Assembly (NCBI GenBank): GCA_039090855.1
Contig: CM077011.1
Coordinates: 36,971,501 to 37,035,500 of the forward strand
Origin: Macrothele yani
Lineage: Eukaryota > Arthropoda > Arachnida > Araneae > Macrothelidae
Direction: 5' to 3'
DNA: 64,000 nucleotides
This document shows positions 1 to 10,489 of the stretch, in pieces. The notes under the pieces are model-generated. The model did not search any database, was not told where the DNA came from, and saw only the letters and a program-made list of their open reading frames with translations. The translations under genes were made by a program, and so were the position numbers. Every line of letters starts with the position of its first letter. The first letter of the stretch is position 1.

Positions 1-460
1 CGCAAAACATTCCCCATCAGCAGCTGTATTAAACACAGGAAGAATTTTTCGAATTGGACATTTAGAAGCAGAGATATCGGGAAAGCCTTGATTTACCTTT
101 ACGCCACCAAGCGGAAAATGTATGCATTACTTGAAAATGAGACTAACTGAAATAGTCTTCGATATAAATGGCATCGAAAGGAAAAATAAGCTTTTCAATC
201 GGATATTTAGAAACAAATATACAAAATAAAATGTATTTTGAATTTGATAGGATCTGCATTTATGCTCTTTAGTGGCGAAGTTGTGCATTGAAAAACAAAA
301 AAACAAAAACGAGATTAAAGGGTTATCATTCTGACAGTTCAAGCTCCCCAATACAAAAAGAATTTTACAAATCGATCTAATAGTTGCAAAAATATGGTGT
401 CCCCAGCCGAACAGACAAAGTGATAACATACGCACAATCTTTTTATTTTACAAAAGAAGT
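1..460 (+). repeat. Y-family modular repeat, copy 1 (cut by window edge)
   Basis: This non-coding repeat is closely similar to 24600-25080. Both carry the segments aagaatttttc, agaagcagagatatc, ttcgatataaat and attttgaatttgata in the same order. The module core, approximately tacgcc-ctagcggcaaa-tgtgcatta, occurs near 101 and near 262. The right end, around 400-460 (cagacaaagtgataacat), matches 25020-25080, so the family has a reproducible right end. No protein coding is visible. It is probably an ancient transposed or tandem-derived repeat in the last visible intron of the NRF1/ewg gene. The left end lies outside the window. Confidence 0.75.
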
Positions 461-1037
461 GCTAATAATGCAGCTTCAACAGACAAAAAAAAAAAAAAAA
501 AAAACAACAGCCCCCCCCTCAGCATTTTGCAGGGGGTGCAGAGACATATTTGTCAGACATAAGTTATATCAGTAGAAAGTTCCTCAACTACAAAAAATTG
601 TGCAGGGACAAACAGGCAAGAATGGATAAAATTCCAGGACATGTAACTGAATTTTAGGACATTTCCAGGACAACATGGAATTCCAGGATTTCCAGGACGT
701 GTACGAACCATGCAGTACAAACTGTCTTTATCCGAATCAGCATTGGTGTGGTATTTAAGATGTAGGAAACCAATTCCAAAAACAAAGAAATAATTTGGAT
801 GCACACATACATTTTTCATTTCTGTTTTTTGCTTTTCCATTCAGATCCATATACTTAGACGTAAAAGAACATTTGAAGGCCATTTTTTGATAAAGGTATT
901 ATCTTACAGAAGTAATTTCAAAACCAAATGCAATAATTAGGTAGCAGCACAGCAACTATGGATGCTATTGTAATTACAACTTCCATGCCAGTATACAACC
1001 CCAGTCAATATCAAGACCACCTAATTTGGCTTCCATA
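461..1037. other. Intron sequence without a gene
   Basis: A poly-A tract lies near 484-503 and a short C tract near 509-517. From about 625 to 715 there is a degenerate run of the word ttccaggac / aggacatttcc, a pattern seen again near 25140-25260 (tttcaaggtt) and 40535-40555. I see no coding potential. Confidence 0.5.
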
Positions 1038-1039
1038 TA

Positions 1040-2011
1040 CAGGGTGATTGTAAACTCCTTCAACAAAACAAGAGGGGCGATAGTACACATCAAGACGAAC
1101 AATATTTGCAATGGAACCTAGGGCCGCATTCCACTCCTAGTGCCAGAAAGGAGCACATTCGAAAAACGTCCAGTAGGCACACGGAGTTCCAACCAGTGCA
1201 TGAGAAGCACAAGATGCCAATCAGATGCGCTGAACATGTGCGTAGACGATGAGGAGCAAACATTTAAAAACACAGCCGAACCCATTTAGCAATATTACCA
1301 TGCGAACATCACATGAAAATTGACATATTCGTGAAGGGTATGGAGGACTACAAATACGAGGAATTGACAGATATGCATCTGATGTACGGCCAAGCATGTG
1401 GTAATGGACGTGAAGCACACAAAAACTGTTGCAGGATGTTCCGCTCACCACATGGAGGGACATGTGGTATATGCATGATGGGGCCCCAGCACACTTTGCC
1501 ACCGAGGTCCGATACTCCCTAAATGCGACATATCTCGAGCGGTGGATTGGACGCGGTGGGCCTGTGGCTTGGCCTCCATGCTCCCTGAACCTTAATCCAC
1601 TGGACTTCTTCTTCTGGGGCACATGAAAAACATTAGTGTATGAGACACCTGTGAACTCCCTGGAAGATCTCGTCGCATGAATCGCTGTTGCTGCGGGCAA
1701 GATTAACACCACAAAGGGAGTCTACAAGAGGGTGCGACAGTCCTTCATTTGCCGATGTGGGCTGTGCAACGACGCCCTTGGACGCCAGTTTCAAGCAGCT
1801 CCTTTGAGTCTTTCTCTGATGCAATTTGTGCAACTCATAAATTAGGTATGTCTCTTTGTTTTCATTGCTGAAGGCCCAACGTGGATATGTAACTTTACTC
1901 TTTTCTGGCATTAGGAGTGGAATGCGGCCCTAGGTTCCATTGCAAATATTGTTCGCCTTGATGTGTACTATCACCCCTCTTGTTTTGTTGAAGGAGTTTA
2001 CAATCACCCTG
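1040..2011 (+). mobile_element. Short Tc1/mariner-superfamily element with ~115-bp terminal inverted repeats
   Basis: The ends are near-perfect inverted repeats. The left end starts cagggtgattgtaaactcc at 1040 and the right end is its reverse complement finishing at 2011. Similarity continues for about 110-117 bp with only a few mismatches. TA dinucleotides flank both ends (1038-1039 and 2012-2013), which is the Tc1/mariner target duplication. The 972-bp interior holds a broken and internally deleted transposase remnant on the plus strand. The arms have stayed nearly identical while the interior decayed, which suggests a non-autonomous copy mobilised in trans. The superfamily call comes from the TA target and the remnant protein. 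Confidence 0.85.
1313..1720 (+). pseudogene. Tc1/mariner-like transposase remnant (DUF4817-type N-terminus joined to DDE region)
   Basis: Two frames carry recognisable pieces. The first (from 1313) contains YEELTDMHLMYGQACGNGR, which resembles the DUF4817 helix-turn-helix start (typically EYADMHLMYG..NGN.R) of a large arthropod transposase group. The second (1429-1626) contains WYMHDGAPAHFATEVR and then RWIGRGGPVAWPP and LNPLDFFFWG. This is the usual second-aspartate and third-acidic region of the same group. The middle of a normal ~350-400 residue transposase is missing, so N- and C-terminal thirds are directly joined. A stop follows the FFFWGT motif, and the frame continues as LVYETPVNSLEDL. 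It cannot make an active enzyme. Assignment to DUF4817 is from memory of the family. Confidence 0.75.
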
Positions 2012-2144
2012 TAAATAAATGCAAGTAAATGTACACATTATCTTGTGAACATCCTGAACCACAAATTCCAGGCCTCATAAATCTTTAATACAAAACTAAA
2101 TAATAAAAAATTATAAAAACACCACTGATTTGAAAAAAAAATCA

Positions 2145-2460
2145 ACCAAATAGCATTCAACGATGAACTCATAACTATCAAATTCAAGTTCCGATCTTGT
2201 AACCCACAAGTAACAAGATTTTTTGTTCAAAACAAAAAATCAAGAAAAAAAATATGAAACAGCATTCAATGTTTGAACTCGTAACTATCAAATTCAAGCT
2301 TTGAGCTAGTAACCCTTGAAGAGTAACAAGATTTTCTGTTCTAAAAAAGAAAACCAAACAATGACTAAAATCAATCTTCAAGTTCTGTGCTTGTAACCCA
2401 AGAGTAACAAAATTCTTTGTTCTAAACAAAAAATCAATCACACAGCATGATAATGTTAAG
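2145..2460. repeat. Degenerate tandem repeat, ~105-110 bp period, three units
   Basis: Three successive blocks share the order gaactc-taactatcaaattcaag, then ttgtaaccc-agtaacaa(g/a)att, then tttgttc-aaaacaaaaaatcaa. The blocks start near 2165, 2275 and 2375; the third lacks part of its start. No coding potential is visible. The repeats are too diverged to be recently expanded. Confidence 0.6.
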
Positions 2461-2934
2461 GCAAACCTATAACCATAGAGTAAAGTTCTGATTAGGTGGG
2501 GTAAAATAAAATAAAGGGGATTTAGTTAAAATCAATCAGTCAAACAGGTCATTTGCAAAATAACCGATGTTTCGATTTGAATTGCAACATCAGTACACAC
2601 TGCCAATAACGAGAAAATTAGACCATATATAATTTTAAAAAGAATCTGTCAAAGACATCCATTTACAGAGCAATCAATTATGCGAGAACTTATACACAAC
2701 TCCAGAAAGACTTGGTACAAATATATAAAATTTATCTAAAAAAACTGAGCAATACAAGAGTCAGAAATGTAATCGGTCAAAAGGATTACTTTCAAATGCA
2801 GTTCAGAACCTTTATGTAAAATATTCCCAAATAGAAGTGTATTTGGCATATCAATAATTTTAAGAACTGTAATAATTTCACATAAAAATTTCTCATAAAC
2901 CTTTAGGGGATATTTTATGCATCAACAAACTCAT
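2461..2934. other. Intron sequence without a recognisable feature
   Basis: AT-rich unique-looking DNA. I see no exon, transposon end or strong repeat. Confidence 0.4.
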
Positions 2935-4845
2935 ATTTTATTTTATATTTTATTTATTTTATAAAATTTCTGCTGTACAATATTATAAAAAAGTAATATA
3001 ATACTCAGTAAAAATACAATATGTGCCACAATCATGAACTAATTGTACAAATAAAGCAAACAAATTCACCAATAAAACTCACAAAATGCAACAAATCGCC
3101 AAAACTTTCACAATAACTACAAATTCTACACAACAACAAAACTCCTTCCATTGAAAATTAATATCAATTAAATAGACTAATTACCTATTGTCAATATGAA
3201 TCAAATATTTTATGTTAAAAATAATTAAATGTACAGCAAGGGGTCAAGGGAAAAGGCTAAAATATTGCCTGACAAGCCCCTGATCCTCTCTAAATAAAAA
3301 CAAAATATTCCAGTCCAGTCAAGACAATGAAAGCAAATTTACAATGCGTTTCTTTTACAAATCATAAAGCAATAAATTCCAATATTCAAATTCCCGTCAG
3401 AAAACTCCTTACCACTCGCTTAAATACCGGATAACGTGCCTCTGATCTAATAATTAATCAACGGTAATCCATTCCACTTACGCAATCCCAATACATTAAT
3501 ATTATTAAACATTAAACCTGTACGAGCCCATGGAACAGAAAAACCCGACCCATCACAAGTATCACAGGAGTGAGTGATACGCTGTTACACAATCAAGTTG
3601 GAGTATCTTCTTGCAAAAATATGTTCATGGATCATCAGCAGGAATCTGTACTTATGTAGTTGCTCAATAGTTAATATCTGAAAATGACGATAAACAACCT
3701 CCGAACCAACCGAAAAATTTAACAATCGGACAAACTTCCTCTGCAACACAGATAAACGAACAATGTTGCGCCTTGTAGTCGCACAGCATATTAAAATCCA
3801 GTACGACAATTCATGAAAAATAAAAAAAAAAAGTGTAAAATTAACAGAATTCTAACTGACATAAAACTAAAAATCCGCAAAATCATACCAATGCGAGATC
3901 TCAAACATAACTCAAGCGGATCCACCTGAGAATCCCATCTGAGAGATTCATGCAGAACTACACCCAAAAATTTCAGTGTGTTCTGGAACTCTAATGATGT
4001 ATTATTTAAGTAAACACAACACAACTCAACTGAACTCACAAGGACAAGGCCTGATGTTTGAAAACAACACGTACCCCGTCTTAGTAACATTTAACGTTAA
4101 AAAATTACATGCAAACCGATGAAGGTACTCCCTAATTTCGAGATTTACTCGAGGAATCAACTCACTCAGATTATTTTCCCCCTAAAAAATATACTTACAT
4201 CATCAGCAAACAATACCAAATGAGCACCAGATGGAACCCGAAAAATATCATTTATATAAATCAAAAACAAAATAGGACCCAACACTGAACCCTGAGGAAC
4301 TCCAAATGAATCAAGACTCAACCCTGGAACAGTGATCATGGATCTGAACAAACTGCTTCCTGCCCAATAAATAATTCTGAAACATGTTAAGTGCAACACC
4401 TCTAATCCCAATCCTCTCTAACTTAGTTAATAATGTGTCATGGCATACAGTATCAAATGCTCTAGAGAGATTGCAAAAGAGTCCAACAACACTATTTCCA
4501 GTATCTAATCCGTCCTGTAAATAATTTTATAACATCTAGAACAGCAGTCTCAGTTGAAAATCCCTTACAGAAACCATGCCGATTGTGGCCCAGCATATCG
4601 TTACTATCCAGATATGAAATTAACCTATGCAAAATAAGCCTCTCCCAAATCTTTGCAAACACTAAAATATTGGAAACTGGATGATAATTTGCCATATCAG
4701 TTACCAAACCCTTTTTAAAGATAACACTAATTCGACTAAGGGTCATAGGAGAGGGAATGATACCAGTTTGGAAAATATTATTAAAGATATGAGTTAATGG
4801 AACAATCAGACTCAAGGAAACAACCCCTGACATACTGCTTTAAGA
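2935..4845 (-). mobile_element. 5'-truncated CR1/Jockey-like LINE
   Basis: A non-LTR retrotransposon fragment on the minus strand. Broken reverse transcriptase frames occupy 4833 down to 3585. About 650 bp of non-coding 3' sequence follows. It ends near 2935 in a short AT-only tail (tataaaataaataaaata on the minus strand), as LINE 3' tails do. The 5' endonuclease part is absent. The clade call rests on RT motifs only; CR1, Jockey and related clades share them. The 5' boundary near 4845 is uncertain. Confidence 0.7.
3585..4833 (-). pseudogene. LINE reverse transcriptase remnant
   Basis: At least four frame segments are needed. 4833-4492 carries ISVIFKKG, MANYHPVSNI and HGFCKGFSTETAVLDV, the N-terminal RT fingers (usually YRPVS and HGFRKG.STETA). 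4411-4166 carries [20 protein letters not shown] and LVLFADD, the palm with the catalytic FADD. 4090-3791 and 3809-3585 carry the thumb and C-terminal tail. Frameshifts and stops between segments make it inactive. No other host function is plausible. Confidence 0.85.
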
Positions 4846-4859
4846 AAAGAATATGCTGA

Positions 4860-5560
4860 CAAAATGAAACAAAGTTACCTTCCACTATTTTCACATGCTC
4901 TAAAGAAAGTAGTTCTTAGAAAAGTAACAACTTATCATAAAAAATCAAGGAAATAATGTATTGATAAATCAAACATGAAAAAAATTCTGTCTCTATGACA
5001 CTATTACTGTAATGTATTTCACAGAAATATTATACTTTTTCTTTTTATCCACAACGAGTTATTTATTTATTTTTTTTTTTGTCTAATTACTGTTTTCTGA
5101 AAATATGACCTTTTCTCTATAAATATAGTTTTTGAAAAGGAATTGAGATAATTACTTCCATTTTTATTTTCAGAATTCAGCTGGACAAATTGCATTATCA
5201 TTCACATGTGCATTGTGTGCATGTGGGGGTATCAACATATGATTGGATAATCCTTCAACAACAGAAAACACATTTTGTGTGTGTGGAGGAAGTGCAACTA
5301 TTGGCAAAATCATTTCACTCCAGCATGCATAAAAAATCAGTGGCTAAAACCCCATCATCAATCAACAGTAACAAAAGTCCATCCTTTAAGTTTAAGGATA
5401 TCCATGGTTTGATGTATAATCTGTAATATCAGACAATAGTTAGAAAAAATCCCATCTTGTGAATTCAAGAATATCCACAATTCTATCTAACAAGACAAAC
5501 ACTAATAAACATCAGTTACTTCATGTGTTACCATCCTCCACAAAGGATACCTGCTGCAAT
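4860..5560. other. Intron sequence without a recognisable feature
   Basis: AT-rich DNA with short T runs near 5069-5080. An open frame at 5190-5426 (plus) has no recognisable domain and is on the strand opposite the host gene. I found no NRF1-like exon here. Confidence 0.4.
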
Positions 5561-5566
5561 TAGCTA

Positions 5567-5686
5567 AGTCTGTAAACTTAGATATTCATAACCATTTATA
5601 CGGGTTAGTCTGTAAACTTAGATGTTCATAACCATTTATACGGGTAAGTCTGTAAACTTAGATGTTCATAACCATTTATACAGGTT
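5567..5686. repeat. 40-bp tandem repeat, three units
   Basis: The unit begins agtctgtaaacttagat and ends ccatttatacgggt. It occurs at 5567, 5607 and 5647 with an exact 40-bp period and only a few substitutions, so the expansion is fairly recent. Non-coding. Confidence 0.9.
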
Positions 5687-5739
5687 TCTGATCTATGACT
5701 TTATTTCAACTACACACAAAAATCCCCATGACAGAAAGT

Positions 5740-6281
5740 ATTATGTAGAATGTAGTAACACTATATTAGTGATCCAATTTATTGGCGTATAAAAATATAC
5801 ATAAATGTTTCCAAGCTTTTGCACATCAACCACATCGCTTTTTCAAAGAAGTTACACAGAAACTGCAAACTGAATAATAGAACGCTTAACAATTTGAGCA
5901 TGGGAACTTAAATAGATACATTATTTTCATTTAAAGATACAAGGTATCATGTTGGTTGCGCACGCAGCATCCTGGTAGGGAGAAGACATTACTTGAAGAA
6001 CTGGTTCCAAAATTGTGGCAACTCGAGTGAGGCGCTATTATTGCAAGTATTGCTGTTGGTTATGATCTCCAAGGTTTCCCGAATGGCTGTGCATGTAGGG
6101 GTAGAGTAGGTATTCTAATTCAAATTGCTAAGTGTTCTATTATTCAGCTTGCAGTTTCTGTCTAACTTCCGTGAAAAAGCCACCTGGTTGATGTGCAAAA
6201 GCTTGGAAACACTTATGTATATTTTTTTTTTATGCCAATAAATCGGATCACTAGTATAGTGTTACTATATTCTACATAATT
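5740..6281. repeat. Inverted repeat (~160-bp arms), possibly Penelope-like terminal sequence
   Basis: The left arm 5740-5897 and right arm 6120-6281 are reverse complements at roughly 85-90 percent by eye, separated by about 220 bp of unrelated sequence. The right arm read forward contains gaaaaagccacctggttgatg followed by cttggaaac. This recalls the UGAUG...GAAAC layout of the Penelope-like ends at 15 and 58 kb, but in degraded form. No endonuclease or reverse transcriptase coding is present. It could equally be an unrelated foldback element. Confidence 0.6.
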
Positions 6282-6849
6282 GGTGTACTGTTCCTCGTTA
6301 CCAATTAGAAAACATTATATACATGAGTCCCCCCCCCATCATATCACCTCTACCAATACAAATTCTAACTAATTTTTAAAACGTTCACATTTTTTTTCAC
6401 AATAGCAGTGCTGCTTCAAAAAAAAAAAAAAAAAAAAAAAAAGTAGAATGATTTAATAAAGAACACCTGCAAGTCCTAAAAAGTACCAATGAGCACAATT
6501 GCTATCCTATTTCAACTGTCAAAATCAACTGGATTACCCCAATCCAAACTTTCATAGTGATTCATTCACAAACCTAAAATCAGAAGACCAAAACCACTAC
6601 TAACAATGACATAATTTTTGAAACCTGTAATACCAGGGACAGGAACAAAATATGTTCATAGGAAAATAATTCACATACTCTATCCCCCCACCCCCACCCA
6701 CCACCAAAGCTGAATGTAACTGGTATATTAAAATACTGCATTTATTTTTTAATAATTTACTCATGGACAGCATTTTTGATATGGACATCCACTCTACAGA
6801 CCACAGAAGCTTTTACCTTGGTTACAACAAGGCTATAAATTATAGACAC

Positions 6850-6881
<32 letters not shown>

Positions 6882-7728
6882 CGTTTTTTGAAACCTGGAA
6901 CTTAGAGCAAATTTTAACTTTCTGCTAAAACAAAGTTTAGGATATTAACCATCATTTACACTCTTTTGCTAAAAATTGTGTTTTTTTTTTTTTTTTTTCA
7001 AAATTTTCAAGTTCTTCCTTTTTAAAATCTTAAACAACTGATGACACCAAAGTTGGCCAACTGTGAGGTATGGCATTGAAATTAGAAACTTACAGGAAAG
7101 ACACAGGGGCTGTTTGTGTTTGTGTACTAAAGAGAAAAGGATTACTTATGGAAAGTTTGTAGCAAAATTCTTTCTATGTGTGGAATGAAGATGTTTTGTA
7201 GATGTGTTCATTATATGAAACAAAATTATGGCAGAAGGGTGCAACAATAATTATCAGGGGCTACACACATGCTGAAATTCTTTTAATTGGGATCTCATCT
7301 TTACACATGTGGAATTTTTTTAGTTGGCATCTCATCTTTCATGCTGAAAGAATGAAATATGAGATACAAACTAAAAGAATTTATTTCAACAAACAGAATG
7401 GATAGGAAAGAGAATTAGCTAAACACTTCAGTATAAGTGGCAGGATAAGATCCAAGCATGCCTGCAAGCCTGCAAGAGAAACAGATTATGAGTATGAAGT
7501 ACAAAAGATCACATATGAAGCATTTGATGGGTGCGGGTGAAGTGTGAGTTGTGCGCAAAGATCAGTGAGATGTTTGAATAATTAAAACCTAAAATTATAA
7601 GTACTTAAAATTTGGCAAAATATTTTCTTTGAGTAGATGACAACATGACATCAGTCAAAAAGTTGCCTTTCTCCAATTTGTCCTATCAACTGATGAGCAG
7701 AATGATGATGCTTTCAGGCATCTCAGGA
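6282..7728. other. Intron sequence, low-complexity tracts only
   Basis: Contains a poly-A tract near 6418-6443 and poly-T tracts near 6850-6878 and 6980-6998. No coding exon or transposon terminus is recognised. Confidence 0.4.
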
Positions 7729-7806
7729 AATGACTGCAATTTATAAAGCTAAACAATGACTGCAGTTTGTAAAGCTAAGCAATGACTGCAGTTTACAAAG
7801 CTAAGC
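7729..7806. repeat. 25-bp tandem repeat, three units
   Basis: The unit aatgactgcagtttgtaaag plus ctaag is repeated three times with a 25-bp period, directly left of a SINE insertion. Part of the last unit forms the SINE target duplication. Confidence 0.85.
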
Positions 7807-7814
7807 CTTCATTT

Positions 7815-8043
7815 TATTTTTATTTATTTATTTATTTGATTGGATGTTTAATGATCACCATGAGCAACTCATTGGGCTATAAGCAGTCACCCACCTCTAA
7901 TTTAGGGCCACTGGTTCCAGGAAAGGAGAGAGTCAGTGCAGTAAGACAAACACAACATCTATGCCTAACTGGGATTCAAACCCAAACCCATCTCAGACAA
8001 ATGGTCATAAGCCAGTGCTTAGACCAATGTGCCGCCGGGGCGG
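7815..8043 (-). mobile_element. tRNA-derived SINE, copy 1
   Basis: The minus strand starts with a tRNA-like head (gccgccccggcggcacat, then ggtctaagcactgg) carrying box A- and box B-like segments (gggtttgaatccc). It continues through a tRNA-unrelated body (gggctataagcagtcacc on the plus strand) and ends in an A/T-rich tail. A 14-bp target duplication flanks it: ctaagccttcattt at 7801 and ctaagtcctcattt at 8044, which differ at two positions. The same SINE occurs at 22255-22477, 28960-29037 and 60930-61008, all on the minus strand. Mobilised in trans by a LINE; transcribed from its internal RNA polymerase III promoter when intact. Confidence 0.9.
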
Positions 8044-8273
8044 CTAAGTCCTCATTTCAGCTAATATGAATGATTCAAACAAAAGAATTTGCAATAAGAA
8101 GAATGCAATAAAACCCACAGCACAGGAAAAGCATACCTTATCCAAGGTACAGAAACAAAAATGATGCAGCATAACACAGATTATTATTGCTGTTAAACTT
8201 GAAATGCAAGAAAGTTAAGTCATTAATCAAGGAAAGAAATGTCAGCAAAGCACAGAGACATTGCATCACTTAC

Positions 8274-8447
8274 ACCGGCATGCAAGTTAGAAGAAACAGG
8301 AGATTCGATAGAGGAGGCAGAAAGATGCTCTGATTTAACCTTTGGTTGCTTGTCTTCTTCATCACTAAACACAGGAAGAAGGTCTTCTCGCCCATGGTAT
8401 TTGTAGCAGTTCGTAACTATCTGTCTCAAAGCATGAGTCCATGAAAC
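8274..8447 (-). CDS. NRF1/ewg: NRF1/erect wing exon F: end of DNA-binding domain
   Basis: This exon encodes 58 codons beginning VSWTHALRQIV and including NCYKYHGREDLL, the strongly conserved end of the NRF1 DNA-binding and dimerisation domain (vertebrate VSWTQALR and NCYKQHGREDLL). The acceptor is ctgaacag before 8447; the donor is gtaagt directly after 8274. Both junctions are phase 0, matching the preceding exon. After the core the exon turns acidic and Ser-rich (FSDEEDKQ, SASSIESPVSS), typical of a linker to the activation domain. If the donor were not used, the frame would run 16 more codons to a stop at 8223. That is a possible short isoform, but the consensus donor argues for splicing. 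Later exons lie beyond the left edge of the window. Confidence 0.95.
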
Positions 8448-8766
8448 CTGTTCAGATGAAAACAAACTAATGAATTCTATACATACACAAGGAGTGGTGA
8501 AATATAAAGTACAGAGTAGAATGGTGAAAAATAAAGTACAGAGTATAGAAACAGACAGCTCTGTAAGTTCACTGATATGGTTTTACAAATAAAAAATAAA
8601 AACGTTTTTAGCTACATAGATTAAGCACACTGAAGAAACTAAGCTGAAATGTAGTTAACGTAGCTGTCTACTATAAAACTGAGGAGAAAAACATTGACGT
8701 TTCTTTAAACCTGAACCACAAACAGAAAAGTATGGGAATATTTATTATTACTTTACTACATATGTA
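8448..8766. other. Intron E-F, part without a feature
   Basis: Short AT-rich intron sequence between the acceptor of the 8274-8447 exon and the mariner at 8767. Nothing else is visible. Confidence 0.5.
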
Positions 8767-10048
8767 CAAGGTCTGTCCGGAAAGTAATGAGACTCATTCA
8801 ATAACAGACGTTTAATTAAAGTTATACTTCCATAACATTAAAATTCCTCGTAATAACATCCTTGAACATTAATACACCACTGCCAGCGGTTCAGCCTCGC
8901 CACATAGCTTGCCTGGAAGTCGGGAACAGGGATCGCTTTCAAAGTACTCATCGCGGCAGTTTGCACGTTTGTAACAGTCCCAAAATGGTGCCCTTTCAGG
9001 CTGGATTTGAGATAGGGAAACAAAAAGAAGTCAGCAGGGGCCAAGTCCGGGCTGTAGGGAGGTTGGGGCAACGTTGCCACATTGTGTTTCGCCAGTAACT
9101 CTCTCACTCTCAGCGACGCATTGCTCGGCACATTATCGTGGTGAAGAACCCAAGTGTTGGTGATCTCCGGGCAGAAGTGCACAACTCTGTTCTCCAGCCA
9201 TTGAAGCACTTCCATGTAAAATGCAGCGTTGACCGTTTGTCCGGGTGGTACGAACTGCTTATGGACAACACCTTTATACAGTCAAAGAAGACAATGAGCA
9301 TCGATTTCAACTTTGATTTGCACATTCGAGCCTTCTTTGGTCGAGGAGACTCGGGAGTGTGCCACTCTGAGCTGTGTCTTTTCGTCTCCGGATCGTACTC
9401 AAAGACCCACGTTTTATCACCTGTTATCACTTTTTCCCAAAAAACCAGGTTCACTCCTCACACGGTCCACAAGCTCACAAAAAATCAACACACGGTTGTT
9501 CCTCTGTTCATCGGTCAAAACCTTAGGAACCAATTTGGCGCAAACTTTCCACATCTGCAATTATTGTGTGATGATTTCATGCACAACGGATTTCGCTAGT
9601 CCCACGTGCTCTGCTACCAATCTAACACTCAGACGTCAATCAGAGTCCAAAACCGCTTTCACCTTTTCCACATTGTCCGAAGTGTGAGACGTTGAAGGGC
9701 ACCCTGGGCGTGGCTGATTTTCAACACTCTCTCTTCCCTCTGTGAACGTTTTGTGCCACCAAAACACTGGTGTTTTCGATAAAGCATCCTTCCCGTAGGC
9801 TTTCTGTATCATAGCAAGCATCTTTGTCGTGGATTTTTCAAGTTTAAAACAAAACTTTACTGCATATCGCTGTTCAACACTCTTCTGCATTTTGACGGTT
9901 ACGCAACACTCAAAACTCAAAGCCAACTGACGAGACATCGATCGTTTACCTAACATACCCTGTCACCCATCACGCCCGGAGACTCTGCTCTCCGGTCCTT
10001 CTGATTGGCCCAGGAAAAGTGGTCTCATTACTTTCCGGACAAACCTTG
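8767..10048 (-). mobile_element. mariner element (full length, decayed)
   Basis: Inverted ends of about 28 bp (caaggtctgtccggaaagta at the left; right end its complement with one change) are flanked by TA at 8765-8766 and 10049-10050. The total length of 1282 bp is the usual size for mariner. The transposase gene lies on the minus strand and is broken. It is inserted in the 9.2-kb intron in the same orientation as the host gene. Confidence 0.95.
8838..9890 (-). pseudogene. mariner transposase (SETMAR-like, DD34D), frameshifted
   Basis: The reading starts at MQKSVEQRYAVKFCFKLEK, with the N-terminal helix-turn-helix FWWHKTFTEGRE and NQPRPGCPS. The catalytic motifs follow in other frames: VITGDKTWVFEYDPETK (first Asp), WVLHHDNVPSN (second Asp) and PPYSPDLAPADFFLFP (third Asp), ending near WQWCINVQGCYYEEF. 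The usual HDNAPSH has become HDNVPSN. At least three frameshifts separate the parts (around 9640, 9455-9620 and 9215-9280). All three catalytic Asp codons survive, but no full-length protein can be made. The upstream in-frame Met at 9956 lies in the non-coding leader. Confidence 0.9.
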
Positions 10049-10050
10049 TA

Positions 10051-10489
10051 TGTGAACACGCAAAATTCAGGCACACTACAACTGACTAAATAATTTATTT
10101 TAAGGTGTTAAAATATTTGTTGATTACATTTTCAAGGAACTCATGACAATGAAATATGCCAACCTCTGGAAGTTGTTTTCAGTAGCAAACATTTTTGCTC
10201 CCCCCCTAGTAATTTTTAGTAATCTAGAACACAATGGCAAAACTGGGTATCTACATGGTTTCAGTCTGTAACAATAATTATTACACGAAAAAAGAAAAAA
10301 TACATTAAACAATAATTTGCTAGTGGTAGAATAAAATGTTACCTTCAACAATCCCCCCTCCCCCTCTCTCTCTTAATGGCCTCAGATTCTGGTAGAGTTG
10401 GAATCAACTGTTTCTTCTATATAACTCATTTTATCATTTTATTGAAGAACAGAACTGTAGTCTTTCCATGGGTTAAAGTTTGTAGTTTA
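10051..10489. other. Intron sequence without a recognisable feature
   Basis: AT-rich with short C tracts near 10200 and 10350. No coding or transposon ends are recognised. Confidence 0.4.

Noticed and set aside
1221..1712. 163-codon minus-strand open frame as a gene
   Set aside because: It is antisense to the transposase remnant whose conserved motifs read on the plus strand.
5190..5426. 78-codon plus-strand frame as an exon
   Set aside because: No recognisable domain, opposite strand to the host gene, and no convincing splice context.
1..8222. Search for the next NRF1/ewg exon (activation domain start, NPDGTV-like)
   Set aside because: No minus-strand sequence resembling that block was found by eye; later exons are presumed outside the window.
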